Source: Glycomyces algeriensis (GTDB lineage: Bacteria > Actinomycetota > Actinomycetes > Mycobacteriales > Micromonosporaceae). Taken from it: a stretch of DNA of 37,764 nucleotides. The notes under the pieces were generated by a model, which did not search any database, was not told where the DNA came from, and worked only from the letters and a program-made list of their open reading frames with translations. Both the position numbers and the translations under genes were made by a program. The stretch is taken from the NCBI RefSeq assembly GCF_027622855.1, contig NZ_JAPZVR010000012.1, positions 84,542-122,305 of the forward strand. Reading direction: 5' to 3'. Every line of letters begins with the position of its first letter. Position 1 is the first letter of the stretch. Shown here one piece after another: positions 31,210 through 37,764 of this stretch.

Positions 31210-34200
31210 TCAGCCCGGGTCGATGCCCAAGCCGCTCAAGAGGTCCCGCGCCTCCTCGCGGCACCGCTCGGCCTCCGCCGCGAGCCCGCCCGCCCGGTAC
31301 GCGTTGGCCAGCGCGAGCAGGCTGCGGGCCTGGCGCAGCGGGTCGGGCATGGCCGCGAAGACGTCGCACGCCTGGCGGCCCATGCCGATCGCCCTGCGCA
31401 GGTCGCCCTCGGCGGTGTGGAGCTTGCACATGACCCTGGCCTTGACCGCGAGCGACTCCGAGGTCTCGTACCGGGCCAGGTGCGCGACCCGCCCGAGGGT
31501 GTCCCGCACCTGCTCGAACTGCTCGGTGTCGACGTACAGGTCGGCCAGCCAGTAGGTGTAGATGAGCTGGTGGCGCCAGTTGTTGAACTGCTCGACGAGT
31601 TCGAGGCTGCGCAGCAGGGCGGCCTCGGCGCGCGGGAAGTCCTCGTCGGCGCGGTGGACCGCGAACTGCCGGAAGTAGAGCCTCGACCGGTAGTACTTCG
31701 AAGGGTGGTCGCGGAGCATCTCGGCGATCTCGCGGCTGAGGTGCTCGGCGGCGCTGATGCGGCCCTGATCGACGTACAGCTCCGAGAGCGACAGCAGCGG
31801 GTACACGGTTGTGGGCCCGTCAGGGGCGGTCGCGTCGAGATCGCGGGCCTTGAGCAGCAGCGCTTCGGCTTCGGCGAAGATGCCCATGCGCCGCAGGACG
31901 GTGCCCAGCGAGGTGAGGACCTCCACGCGCACGTTCCGGTTGCCGGAGCGCTCGGCCGCGACCACGGCCTCGCGCAGGAGCGACACGGCCTCCCGGTACC
32001 GGCCGAGCTGGGTGAGGGTGGTGGCGAGGTCGTTGCGGGCCTTGCCCGTGGCGTCGCCGTGCGGGGTGAGGCGGAGGTACTCGAGGGTCTTCTCGGCGTA
32101 GGCCTTCGACTGGTGGAGGTCGCCGGAGGCGAAGGCCACCGCGTCGGCGAGGGCGTAGGCGCGCACGGCGTCCATGGGCTCGTCCGAGCGCTTGCCGGTC
32201 TCGATGCCGAGTTCGGCGACGCGGGCGAGCTCGGGCAGTTCGTACAGGGAGTCGGAGAGGGCCCGCCGGTTCGCGGCGTCATCGCGATAGCCGGCGTCGG
32301 CGAAGGAGATGAGGCGGGCGAGGAGGCGCGAGACGTGCGGGTGGCCGTTCCATTCGAGGAACGTGGCCACGATGTTGCGGTACTCGAGCACGGGCAGGCG
32401 GGTGGAGCCCTTCGCGTACCAGGCGACGGCCTGCTCCCTGAGGCGTTGCAGCGCAGCGGGGTCGAACGCGGACTCGGCTTTGCGGCGGGCGTACTCGCGC
32501 ACCAGGTCGTGGAAGCGGTAGCGGCCGGGCCGGTACTCGTCGATGCGGTGGGCGGCCACGAGGTTCGCCAGGAGCCGTTCGGCCGCTTCGGGTTCCCAGG
32601 TGACGAGCGCGCACGCGAGCCCTTTGGAGAAGTCGGTGCCCGGCAGGTACGCGAGGTTGAGGTACAGCAGCTCCTCTTCGGGTTCGAGCGCCTGGTAGGA
32701 CAGGTCGAACGCGGCGGCCACCGTGGTGGTGGGGTCGCCTTCGACGGCGAGGCGGGAGAGCCGGTCGTGTCCGGCGAGCGCCGCCGCGGTCGCCTCCAGG
32801 GTGGTGCCGGGCTGCGCGTCGAGGTTGGTGCCGACGATGCGCAGTGCGAGCGGCAGGCCGCCGCAGAGCTCGGCGACCCGTTCGGCTGCAACGGGTTCGC
32901 GTCCCACGCGGCCGGTGCCGATGAGGCTCTCCAGGAGGCGCACGGATTCGCGGTCGTCGAGTGCGCCCACGGTGACCTGCCGGATGTCGTGGGCGGCGGC
33001 GAGGTCGGGGAGCCGGCCGCGGCTCGTCACCACGGCGACGCAGCCGGCGGTGGCCGGCAGGAGCGGCAGCACCTGGGCGGAGTTGCGGGCGTTGTCGAGG
33101 ATGAGCAGGGTCCTGGTGTCGGCCAGGCGCGAGCGCAGCAGTGCGGCGGCCTCGTCGAGGTCGGAGGGGATGGCCTCGGTCGGGACGCGCAGGGCCCGCA
33201 GGAATCCGGCGAGGGCGTCCAGTGGGGCGAGCGAGGGCGTGCGGTCGAACCCGCGCAGGTTCACGTAGAGCTGCCCGTCGGGGAACCGCTCGCGCACCAG
33301 GTGCGCCCAGTGGAGCGCGAGCGTGGTCTTCCCCGAGCCGCCGATCCCGGAGATCACGGCGACCTGCGGGCCGCCGTCGAGGAGCCGGTCGAGCGCCGCC
33401 AGCTGCGCGGCGCGGCCGGTGAAGTGGACGCTGTCCGAAGGCAGCTGCGCGGGCGCAGGGAGCTCGGCGCGGGGCGTGGGCGCCTTGGTCCGCGTTGCGG
33501 CCCTGAGGGACGGGTCGTCGCGCAGGATCGCGGTGTGGAGCTCCCTGAGGCGCCGGCCGGGGTCGATGCCGAGCTCTTCGGCGAGCTGGCGGCGGATCGA
33601 CTCGTACACGTCGAGGGCCTCGGCGGGCCGGTCCTCCCGGTAGAGCGCGGCCATGAGCAGCTCGGCCGAGTGCTGCCGGTACGGGTGGGCGTCGAGGACC
33701 CGCCGCAGGTCGGCCACCACGGACACGCCGGTGGCGAGCGCGAGTTCGAGTTCGGCGCGGGATTCTTCGGCGGCGGCGCGCTCCTCGTCCCAGCGGCGCG
33801 CGCCCGCCTCGATGACGCGCCCGCCGAGCCCGGCGAGGGTCGGGCCGCGCCACAGGTCGAGGGCCTCGCGCAGACTCGCAAGGGCCGCTTCGGGTTCGGA
33901 GGCCGCCTCCTGCTCGCGGGCGATGCGCACGGTGCGCTGGAACCGCAGCGAGTCCAGCTGCTCGGGCCGCACCCGCAGGCGGTAGCCGTCGCCGACGGTC
34001 TCGAGTTCGCTCGTGCCGTTCGGCAGCAGGATCCCGCGGGCGCTGGCGACGGTGTTCTGGATCTGGCGCCGCGCGGTCGCGGGCGGCAGCTCCCCCCAGA
34101 TCGCGTCGACGAGCTTCGGCAGGGGCACCACGTGCCCGGCCTCCAAGAGCAGCACGGCGAGCAGCCGGGGCAGGGTCCGCCCTGGCAGCGCCACGGGCAG

Positions 34201-34245
34201 GCCCTCCAAGGCCAGCTGCAGGGGCCCGAGGATGCCGAAGTCCAC
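31210..34245 (-). CDS. AfsR/SARP-type regulator (BTAD, NB-ARC, TPR)
   Basis: A 1011-aa regulator of the AfsR class. Residues ~1-95 form an OmpR-like winged helix (FGILGPLQL, LLAVLLLEAGHVVPLPKLVDAIWG, TVASARGILL). Residues ~100-250 form the bacterial transcriptional activation domain (WRGPTLAGLGG, ADLRRVLDAHPYRQHSAELLMAALYREDR, LAEELGIDPGRRLRELHTAIL). An NB-ARC ATPase follows with P-loop GIGGSGKTT at ~300-308, RTLLILDNA and CGGLPLALRIVG. Roughly 400 C-terminal residues are TPR-like repeats (LATTLTQLGRYREAVSLLREAV, LGTVLRRMGIFAEAEALL). Such proteins activate secondary-metabolism or developmental genes. The start GTG at 34245 has GGAGG 7 nt upstream. No biosynthetic cluster adjoins it; it is divergent from the DUF1445 gene. 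Confidence 0.95.
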   Translation of the reverse strand: MDFGILGPLQLALEGLPVALPGRTLPRLLAVLLLEAGHVVPLPKLVDAIWGELPPATARRQIQNTVASARGILLPNGTSELETVGDGYRLRVRPEQLDSLRFQRTVRIAREQEAASEPEAALASLREALDLWRGPTLAGLGGRVIEAGARRWDEERAAAEESRAELELALATGVSVVADLRRVLDAHPYRQHSAELLMAALYREDRPAEALDVYESIRRQLAEELGIDPGRRLRELHTAILRDDPSLRAATRTKAPTPRAELPAPAQLPSDSVHFTGRAAQLAALDRLLDGGPQVAVISGIGGSGKTTLALHWAHLVRERFPDGQLYVNLRGFDRTPSLAPLDALAGFLRALRVPTEAIPSDLDEAAALLRSRLADTRTLLILDNARNSAQVLPLLPATAGCVAVVTSRGRLPDLAAAHDIRQVTVGALDDRESVRLLESLIGTGRVGREPVAAERVAELCGGLPLALRIVGTNLDAQPGTTLEATAAALAGHDRLSRLAVEGDPTTTVAAAFDLSYQALEPEEELLYLNLAYLPGTDFSKGLACALVTWEPEAAERLLANLVAAHRIDEYRPGRYRFHDLVREYARRKAESAFDPAALQRLREQAVAWYAKGSTRLPVLEYRNIVATFLEWNGHPHVSRLLARLISFADAGYRDDAANRRALSDSLYELPELARVAELGIETGKRSDEPMDAVRAYALADAVAFASGDLHQSKAYAEKTLEYLRLTPHGDATGKARNDLATTLTQLGRYREAVSLLREAVVAAERSGNRNVRVEVLTSLGTVLRRMGIFAEAEALLLKARDLDATAPDGPTTVYPLLSLSELYVDQGRISAAEHLSREIAEMLRDHPSKYYRSRLYFRQFAVHRADEDFPRAEAALLRSLELVEQFNNWRHQLIYTYWLADLYVDTEQFEQVRDTLGRVAHLARYETSESLAVKARVMCKLHTAEGDLRRAIGMGRQACDVFAAMPDPLRQARSLLALANAYRAGGLAAEAERCREEARDLLSGLGIDPG

Positions 34246-34332
34246 GGTCCACCTCCCGGGGGAGTCGAGGTGCGGCCGTCATTGGCGGGGACGGTTCCAG
34301 TCTATGGGCAGAAGGTGATCATTTGGGAACGG

Positions 34333-34364
34333 TTGCAAAGGGTTTGCGCAGAGTGACTGCGCAG
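34333..34364. promoter_or_regulatory. Repeat cluster between AfsR-like and DUF1445 genes
   Basis: TTGCAAA (34333), TTGCGCA (34344) and CTGCGCA (34357) are related heptamers spaced 11 and 13 bp; GCAAA-GGG-TTTGC (34335-34347) is also a perfect inverted repeat. SARP proteins bind heptameric direct repeats about 11 bp apart, so this may be a site for the neighbouring regulator. It lies ~85-115 bp upstream of each gene. Confidence 0.35.
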
Positions 34365-34448
34365 GTACCGCCGTGTGTCTCATGAACGACTCGTGAAGGT
34401 CTTGACGCCGCCGCAACGATGCTCGACGTATCGAGCAGAGGAGGAGCG

Positions 34449-35264
34449 ATGTTCACGAGACAGCGTCCCGAGGCCCAGACCAGGCCTCAAGAGGCCCGGG
34501 CCAGGTTCCGCGGCGGCCTGGTCGCCACCACGAGCGGCTGGTCGCACGGGTACGTGCAGGCCAACCTGGTGTCGGTGCCGTCCCACCATGCGATCAGCCT
34601 GCGCCGCTTCGCGGTGCGCAACCCGCGGGCCTGCCCGCTGCTGGACGTGGTCGCGCCCGGGCATTACTGGACCGACCTGGCCTTCGGCGCGGACCTGCGC
34701 CGCGACCTGCCCGCGTACCGGGTGTGGCGCAAGGGCGAGCTGGTCGCCGAGCGCACCGACGTGGCCGACCTGTGGCGCCCGGACCTGGTGACCTTCCTGA
34801 CCGGCTGCACCTTCACGTTCGAGCCGTTCCTGGAGCGGGCGGGCATCCCGCTGCGCCACCTCGAGCAGGGCGTCAACGTCCCGATGTACCGCACCTCGCT
34901 GAAATGCCTGGGCGCCAGGCGGTTCCGCGGCCCCGTGGTGGTCTCGATGCGGCCGATGCCGGCCGCGATGGTGGACCACGCGGCGGCGGTCACGGCCGAC
35001 ATGCCGTACGCGCACGGCGCGCCCGTCCACATCGGCCGCCCCGGCGCGATCGGCATCCGCGACCTCGACCGGCCCGACTTCGGCGACCCGGTGCGCCTCC
35101 ACGAGGGCGACGTGCCGGTGTTCTGGGCCTGCGGGGTCACGCTGCAGGAGGCGGTGGTCAAGGCGAAGCTGCCGTTCGCGATCACCCACGCGCCCGGGCA
35201 CATGCTCATCACCGACCGCCGCACGAAGACCGGCGGCACCGGCGAGATCCGCCTGATCCGTTGA
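34449..35264 (+). CDS. DUF1445/UPF0317 protein, D-glutamate cyclase-like hydro-lyase
   Basis: A 271-aa member of the DUF1445 (UPF0317, putative hydro-lyase) family. Conserved blocks appear in order: GYVQANLVSVPSHHA, RNPRACPLLDV, DLRRDLPAYRVWRKGELV, FLTGCTFTFEPFLERAGIP, NVPMYRTSLKC, HGAPVHIGRPGAIGI, DRPDFGD, PVFWACGVTLQEAV and FAITHAPGHMLITD. The family's human relative DGLUCY converts D-glutamate to 5-oxo-D-proline, and bacterial members are poorly characterised, so the substrate here is inferred. The start ATG at 34449 follows AGAGGAGGAG. A TTGACG (34402-34407) with a weak -10 may be its promoter. It ends 4 bp before the stop of the convergent HxlR gene. Confidence 0.88.
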   Translation: MFTRQRPEAQTRPQEARARFRGGLVATTSGWSHGYVQANLVSVPSHHAISLRRFAVRNPRACPLLDVVAPGHYWTDLAFGADLRRDLPAYRVWRKGELVAERTDVADLWRPDLVTFLTGCTFTFEPFLERAGIPLRHLEQGVNVPMYRTSLKCLGARRFRGPVVVSMRPMPAAMVDHAAAVTADMPYAHGAPVHIGRPGAIGIRDLDRPDFGDPVRLHEGDVPVFWACGVTLQEAVVKAKLPFAITHAPGHMLITDRRTKTGGTGEIRLIR

Positions 35265-35268
35265 GGCC

Positions 35269-35949
35269 CTAGACCGGGCCCGGCCTCGCCCCCGCCGACG
35301 CCGCGGCCGGCTCCGGCAGGCGGAACAGCCCCAGGAACCGCTCGGCCATGGCCTGGTCGCCCTGGACGGTGACGCGGCCGGCGTGCAGGGAGACGTCGAG
35401 GCTGCGGCTGCCCAGGGTGAGGCGCTTGAGCGTCTCGGCGTCGGTGCGGATCACCGCGTGCGGGTGCTCGGGCCGGCCCGGCGCCAGCAGCAGCTGCGCG
35501 TCGATGATCTCGGCGATGAACGGCCGGTCGTCGACCCACAGCTCGAACGCCGCGTCGAAGCCGCGCGCCGCCACCGGCATGAACAGGGTCCGCATCGAGA
35601 GGATCAGCGCGTCCGCGCCCATCGGGGCGTCGAGCGGGATCGCGGCCGAGCGCGCGCCCCAGCGCAGGAGGAACACGATGACCGGTTCGAGGTCGCGGCC
35701 CCAATCGGTGAGCTCGTACACCTTCGACGCGGCCGGGGGCGGCAGGCGGCGCTTGGAGACCACGCCGTGCGTCTCAAGCTCGCGCAGCCGCTGGGAGAGG
35801 ACGTTCGCGCTGGCCCCGTGGAGCCCGGCGCGGAGGTCGGTGAAACGCTTGGGCCCCAGGAGCAGTTCGCGGACGATGAGCAGGGACCAGCGCTCGCCCA
35901 CGAGGTCGAGCGCGTGTGCGGCCGGGCAGCCGTCGCCGTAGGTGCGCAC
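35269..35949 (-). CDS. HxlR-type regulator with C-terminal SCP2-like domain
   Basis: A 226-aa protein. The N-terminal ~95 residues are an HxlR winged helix (CPAAHALDLVGERWSLLIV, GPKRFTDLRAGLHGASANVL, VYELTDWGRDL), with Cys8 in the family sensor position. Residues ~130-215 resemble a small SCP2/sterol-carrier-like domain found in many actinobacterial HxlR proteins, suggesting binding of a hydrophobic ligand. The start chosen is GTG at 35949 (MRTYGDGCPAAHAL) because GGAGGAGACCC precedes it; an in-frame ATG at 36000 has no SD. A good promoter lies at 36018-36046. It converges on the DUF1445 gene with only 4 bp between stops. Confidence 0.88.
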   Translation of the reverse strand: MRTYGDGCPAAHALDLVGERWSLLIVRELLLGPKRFTDLRAGLHGASANVLSQRLRELETHGVVSKRRLPPPAASKVYELTDWGRDLEPVIVFLLRWGARSAAIPLDAPMGADALILSMRTLFMPVAARGFDAAFELWVDDRPFIAEIIDAQLLLAPGRPEHPHAVIRTDAETLKRLTLGSRSLDVSLHAGRVTVQGDQAMAERFLGLFRLPEPAAASAGARPGPV

Positions 35950-36017
35950 GGGTCTCCTCCAGAACGCAGAGCAAGGTGAGAAACCGCTGGTGAATGCCAT
36001 CGCGGTGGTACGTCTTA

Positions 36018-36046
36018 ATCATAGAGTCACGTAAGGCGAGCTTCAA
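36018..36046 (-). promoter_or_regulatory. Promoter of the HxlR-SCP2 gene
   Basis: On the minus strand TTGAAG (plus 36041-36046), 17 bp, then TATGAT (plus 36018-36023) form a near-consensus sigma70-type promoter. Transcription would begin near 36010, leaving a ~60-nt leader before GTG 35949. Confidence 0.75.
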
Positions 36047-36160
36047 GTCCTGGTAAATGACCAGCAGATCTCGAAACGGTAACGTGCGGTCTGTAAAAGG
36101 TGCGTGTCCGACCCCCGGTCCCGCTTGCGCCGAGCGGCATCGTGCGGCACCATTCAGGGC

Positions 36161-36772
36161 GTGCCAGAACTGACCGCCTCCTCGCTGATGGAGCACCACC
36201 AGGCCGCCAACACGCTGGTCGCCCTCCTCGAGGGCAACGGCCGCTTCATTGCCGGCGAGCCCCGCTACAAGCGCGACATCGTCGCGGCCCGCGAGGCCGC
36301 GCCCGGGCAGACGCCCAGTGCCGCCGTCTTCACGTGCATCGACTCCCGGGTGACCGCCGAGAGCGTCTTCGACTGCGACTTCGGGCAGCTGCTCGTGGTG
36401 CGCACGGCCGGCCACGTGCCCGACCGGGCCGCCGTCGGCTCGCTCGAGTTCGCCGCCGCCGAGCTCGGCATCGCACTCGTGGTCGTGCTCGGCCACGAGC
36501 GGTGCGGGGCGATCAACGCGGCCCTCCACGCGGTCGAGGACGACGCGCACGACCCGCGCACCGACTACCTCGTCGAGCAGCTGTGGCAGCCGGCCTCGCA
36601 GGCATGGTCGGAGACGAAGGACCCGGAGGACGCCGCCTCGCGCGCGCTGCGCCTCCAGGTGCGCCGCACCGTCGCCGATCTGGGCCGCCGCGAGAGCCTC
36701 GACGGCGTCCTCGTGGTCGGCGCGGTCTACGACCTGGACACGGGCAAAGTAACCCTCATCGACGAGAACTGA
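36161..36772 (+). CDS. Beta-class carbonic anhydrase
   Basis: A 203-aa beta-carbonic anhydrase interconverting CO2 and bicarbonate. Zinc ligands are C59 in FTCIDSRV, H112 and C115 in GHERCGAINA, and the catalytic dyad D61-R63 is intact. RTAGHVPDRAAVGSLEFAAAELG is also typical. No signal peptide is seen, so it is cytosolic. The start is uncertain: GTG at 36161 begins at the point where homology-like sequence starts; GTG at 36104 would add 19 Arg/Ser-rich residues, and ATG at 36188 would trim 9. None has a strong SD, so a leaderless transcript is possible. It is followed 26 bp later by the dehydratase gene. Confidence 0.9.
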   Translation: MPELTASSLMEHHQAANTLVALLEGNGRFIAGEPRYKRDIVAAREAAPGQTPSAAVFTCIDSRVTAESVFDCDFGQLLVVRTAGHVPDRAAVGSLEFAAAELGIALVVVLGHERCGAINAALHAVEDDAHDPRTDYLVEQLWQPASQAWSETKDPEDAASRALRLQVRRTVADLGRRESLDGVLVVGAVYDLDTGKVTLIDEN

Positions 36773-36798
36773 TCGCGAAGAGCTGTCAGAATCGGGGT

Positions 36799-37089
36799 AT
36801 GAGCGACCAACCCTTGACCGAGGCCGAGATCGAGCTCGCGCTGTCGGAACTCCCCGGCTGGAGCCACGTCGGCGACCGCCTGGAGCAGACCTGGACCTTC
36901 GACGGCCACCTCCGGGCCCTCGCCGCCGCGACCGCGGTCGGCTTCCTGAACGAGCAGCGCGGCCACCACGCCGACCTCACGATCAACTACAACAAGCTGC
37001 GGGTCTCCGCGACCACCCATTCGGCGGGCAACCAGGTGTCCGCGAAGGACACCGACCTGGCGCGGGCGGTCAGCGGCCTGCTCGACTGA
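36799..37089 (+). CDS. Pterin-4a-carbinolamine dehydratase (PhhB/DCoH-like)
   Basis: A 96-aa protein of the 4a-hydroxytetrahydrobiopterin dehydratase family. The signature is complete: LSELPGWSHVGDRLEQTWTF at the N terminus, then the catalytic histidine pair in QRGHHADLTINYNKLRVSATTHS (H56, H57 and H74) and KDTDLARAVSG. It dehydrates 4a-hydroxypterin produced by aromatic amino-acid hydroxylases, or salvages oxidised pterins. No hydroxylase gene is present in the window. The start ATG at 36799 follows GGGG by a few bases. It is probably cotranscribed with the carbonic anhydrase gene upstream. Confidence 0.92.
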   Translation: MSDQPLTEAEIELALSELPGWSHVGDRLEQTWTFDGHLRALAAATAVGFLNEQRGHHADLTINYNKLRVSATTHSAGNQVSAKDTDLARAVSGLLD

Positions 37090-37188
37090 CCCGGCCCATA
37101 TGAACGGCCGCGCGGGAGTGGCTCCTGCGGCCTGTGGTGCACCCGTGCCACCTATGCGTACTACCAGCGAAAATGGGGAATGCATAGG

Positions 37189-37214
37189 GTCTTCATCTCT
37201 GCGAAGATGAAGAC
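37189..37214 (+). promoter_or_regulatory. Perfect hairpin in leader of DUF1707 gene
   Basis: GTCTTCATCT (37189-37198) pairs perfectly with AGATGAAGAC (37205-37214) around CTGCGA. It ends 17 nt before the start codon and just upstream of the GGGAG ribosome site. It is not GC-rich and has no U-run, so an operator or a translation-modulating leader hairpin fits better than a terminator. Confidence 0.5.
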
Positions 37215-37231
37215 AGCACAGGGAGCACCTC

Positions 37232-37594
37232 ATGGACGCAATGGACGACGCCTTTGCCGCGCGGCCTTCCAGTACCGACAAGCGCATCGCCCTCGACCGC
37301 CTCGCCACGGCGCGGCGCAAGGGCGTGTTCGACGCCCGGGAGTACCGTCTGCGCCGCCGCATGGCCCAGCGGGCCCGGAGCGTCGCCGACCTCCAGACAC
37401 TCCTGCTGGACGTCGGCGACGACGAGCTCGGCGGCGAGGACCACTGGCGCTACGGCCGCTGGCGCGGGCCGGTCCGGGAAGGCCGCGAACTCGAGATCCA
37501 GCGCTTCGTCGGCGCGCTGTTCGTCGTGGCCGCCATCGTGGCGGTGATCGTCTGCGTCTCCGTGGCGATCGTCCTCTACCGCCACTTCAGCTAG
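37232..37594 (+). CDS. DUF1707-type membrane protein
   Basis: A 120-aa protein. Residues ~15-60 (TDKRIALDRLATARRKGVFD, REYRLRRRMAQRARSVADLQTLLLDV) match the DUF1707/SHOCT-like helical hairpin common in actinobacterial envelope proteins. One C-terminal transmembrane helix follows at ~92-115 (VGALFVVAAIVAVIVCVSVA). The domain is probably cytoplasmic with the membrane helix anchoring it; function is unknown. The start ATG at 37232 has GGGAG ~8 nt upstream. It is monocistronic, with a leader hairpin and a strong downstream hairpin. Confidence 0.85.
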   Translation: MDAMDDAFAARPSSTDKRIALDRLATARRKGVFDAREYRLRRRMAQRARSVADLQTLLLDVGDDELGGEDHWRYGRWRGPVREGRELEIQRFVGALFVVAAIVAVIVCVSVAIVLYRHFS

Positions 37595-37650
37595 GCCTGT
37601 GCACCAGACCGGTCGTTATCCGGCCCATTCGCCCGCTCGCTGCGTTGTCG

Positions 37651-37687
37651 GGGGCCGCTGCATACAACACCGGTATGCAGCGGCCCC
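37651..37687. terminator. Hairpin terminator after DUF1707 gene
   Basis: GGGGCCGCTGCATA (37651-37664) pairs perfectly with TATGCAGCGGCCCC (37674-37687) around a 9-nt loop, 56 nt past the stop. No U-run follows. The remaining ~75 bases of the window hold no recognisable gene. Confidence 0.8.
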
Positions 37688-37764
37688 TCCGCGGTCTCGG
37701 CGAAGCTTGCGAGCCGTCGATCGGCCTTGCGAGCGAACGAACGGACACGGATAACGCCGCGCCC

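Noticed and set aside
35950-36000. ATG at 36000 as HxlR-SCP2 start
   Set aside because: It lacks a ribosome site, while GTG 35949 has GGAGGAG at proper spacing and starts at the usual HxlR N terminus.

Overview
The window is a very GC-rich, gene-dense bacterial chromosome segment. Its signals are those of a high-GC actinomycete (Actinomycetota): frequent GTG and TTG starts, 4-nt start/stop overlaps, a desABCD desferrioxamine operon under an IdeR/DmdR1-type iron box, an AfsR/SARP regulator, an XRE/MmyB-type regulator and two HxlR regulators. The genus cannot be fixed from sequence alone; a Glycomyces-like actinomycete is a guess. No phage, IS element, integrase, CRISPR array or rRNA gene was seen. 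The first ~95 bases and positions ~11241-11308 are homopolymeric G/C tracts that look like assembly or sequencing artefacts, or at least very low-complexity intergenic DNA.

Layout. 99-5243 (minus): desA-desB-desC-desD, four overlapping genes for hydroxamate siderophore synthesis, with an iron box at 5307-5325. 5609-7279 (minus): a DUF885 putative metallopeptidase. 7418-8463 (plus): a translationally coupled NADAR N-glycosidase-like gene and a SLOG/Rossmann-like nucleotide-binding gene, the most interesting small module here. 8460-9835: an atypical SDR divergent from an HxlR regulator. 9918-10630: an HD-domain nucleotidase-like gene, then tRNA-Asn on the minus strand with its terminator. 10890-11222: a small YtxH-like membrane protein. 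11324-15415: a GH3 beta-glucosidase with a PA14 insertion, divergent from a TetR gene that is coupled to an RlmA/TlrB-type 23S rRNA methyltransferase. 15517-18156 (plus): a glutaminyl cyclase lipoprotein, a GNAT acetyltransferase and a histidine-rich polytopic membrane protein. 18192-20327 (minus): a PfkB sugar/nucleoside kinase with operator-like repeats in its leader, and a second unknown membrane protein.

20644-26210: a complete branched-chain-amino-acid-type ABC importer. The lipoprotein receptor gene is on the plus strand and converges on a minus-strand livH-livM-livG-livF operon, with an 18-bp perfect hairpin between them. LivH has an unusual secreted Ig-like domain and acidic linker fused ahead of the permease. 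26523-26596: tRNA with anticodon CAT, probably Ile2. 26675-28389: a classical SDR divergent from an XRE regulator. 28575-29783: a DHA1 MFS exporter with a clear promoter and terminator. 29957-30937: a quinone-oxidoreductase-type MDR. 31210-34245: a 1011-aa AfsR-like regulator divergent from a DUF1445 (D-glutamate cyclase/UPF0317) gene. 35269-37594: an HxlR regulator with a C-terminal SCP2-like domain, a beta-carbonic anhydrase, a pterin-4a-carbinolamine dehydratase and a DUF1707 membrane protein.

Much of the window is ordinary housekeeping and accessory metabolism organised as divergent regulator/target pairs (HxlR-SDR, TetR-GH3, XRE-SDR, AfsR-DUF1445), often with short inverted repeats in the shared promoter region. 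Functional claims rest on motifs read by eye; no database search was run.
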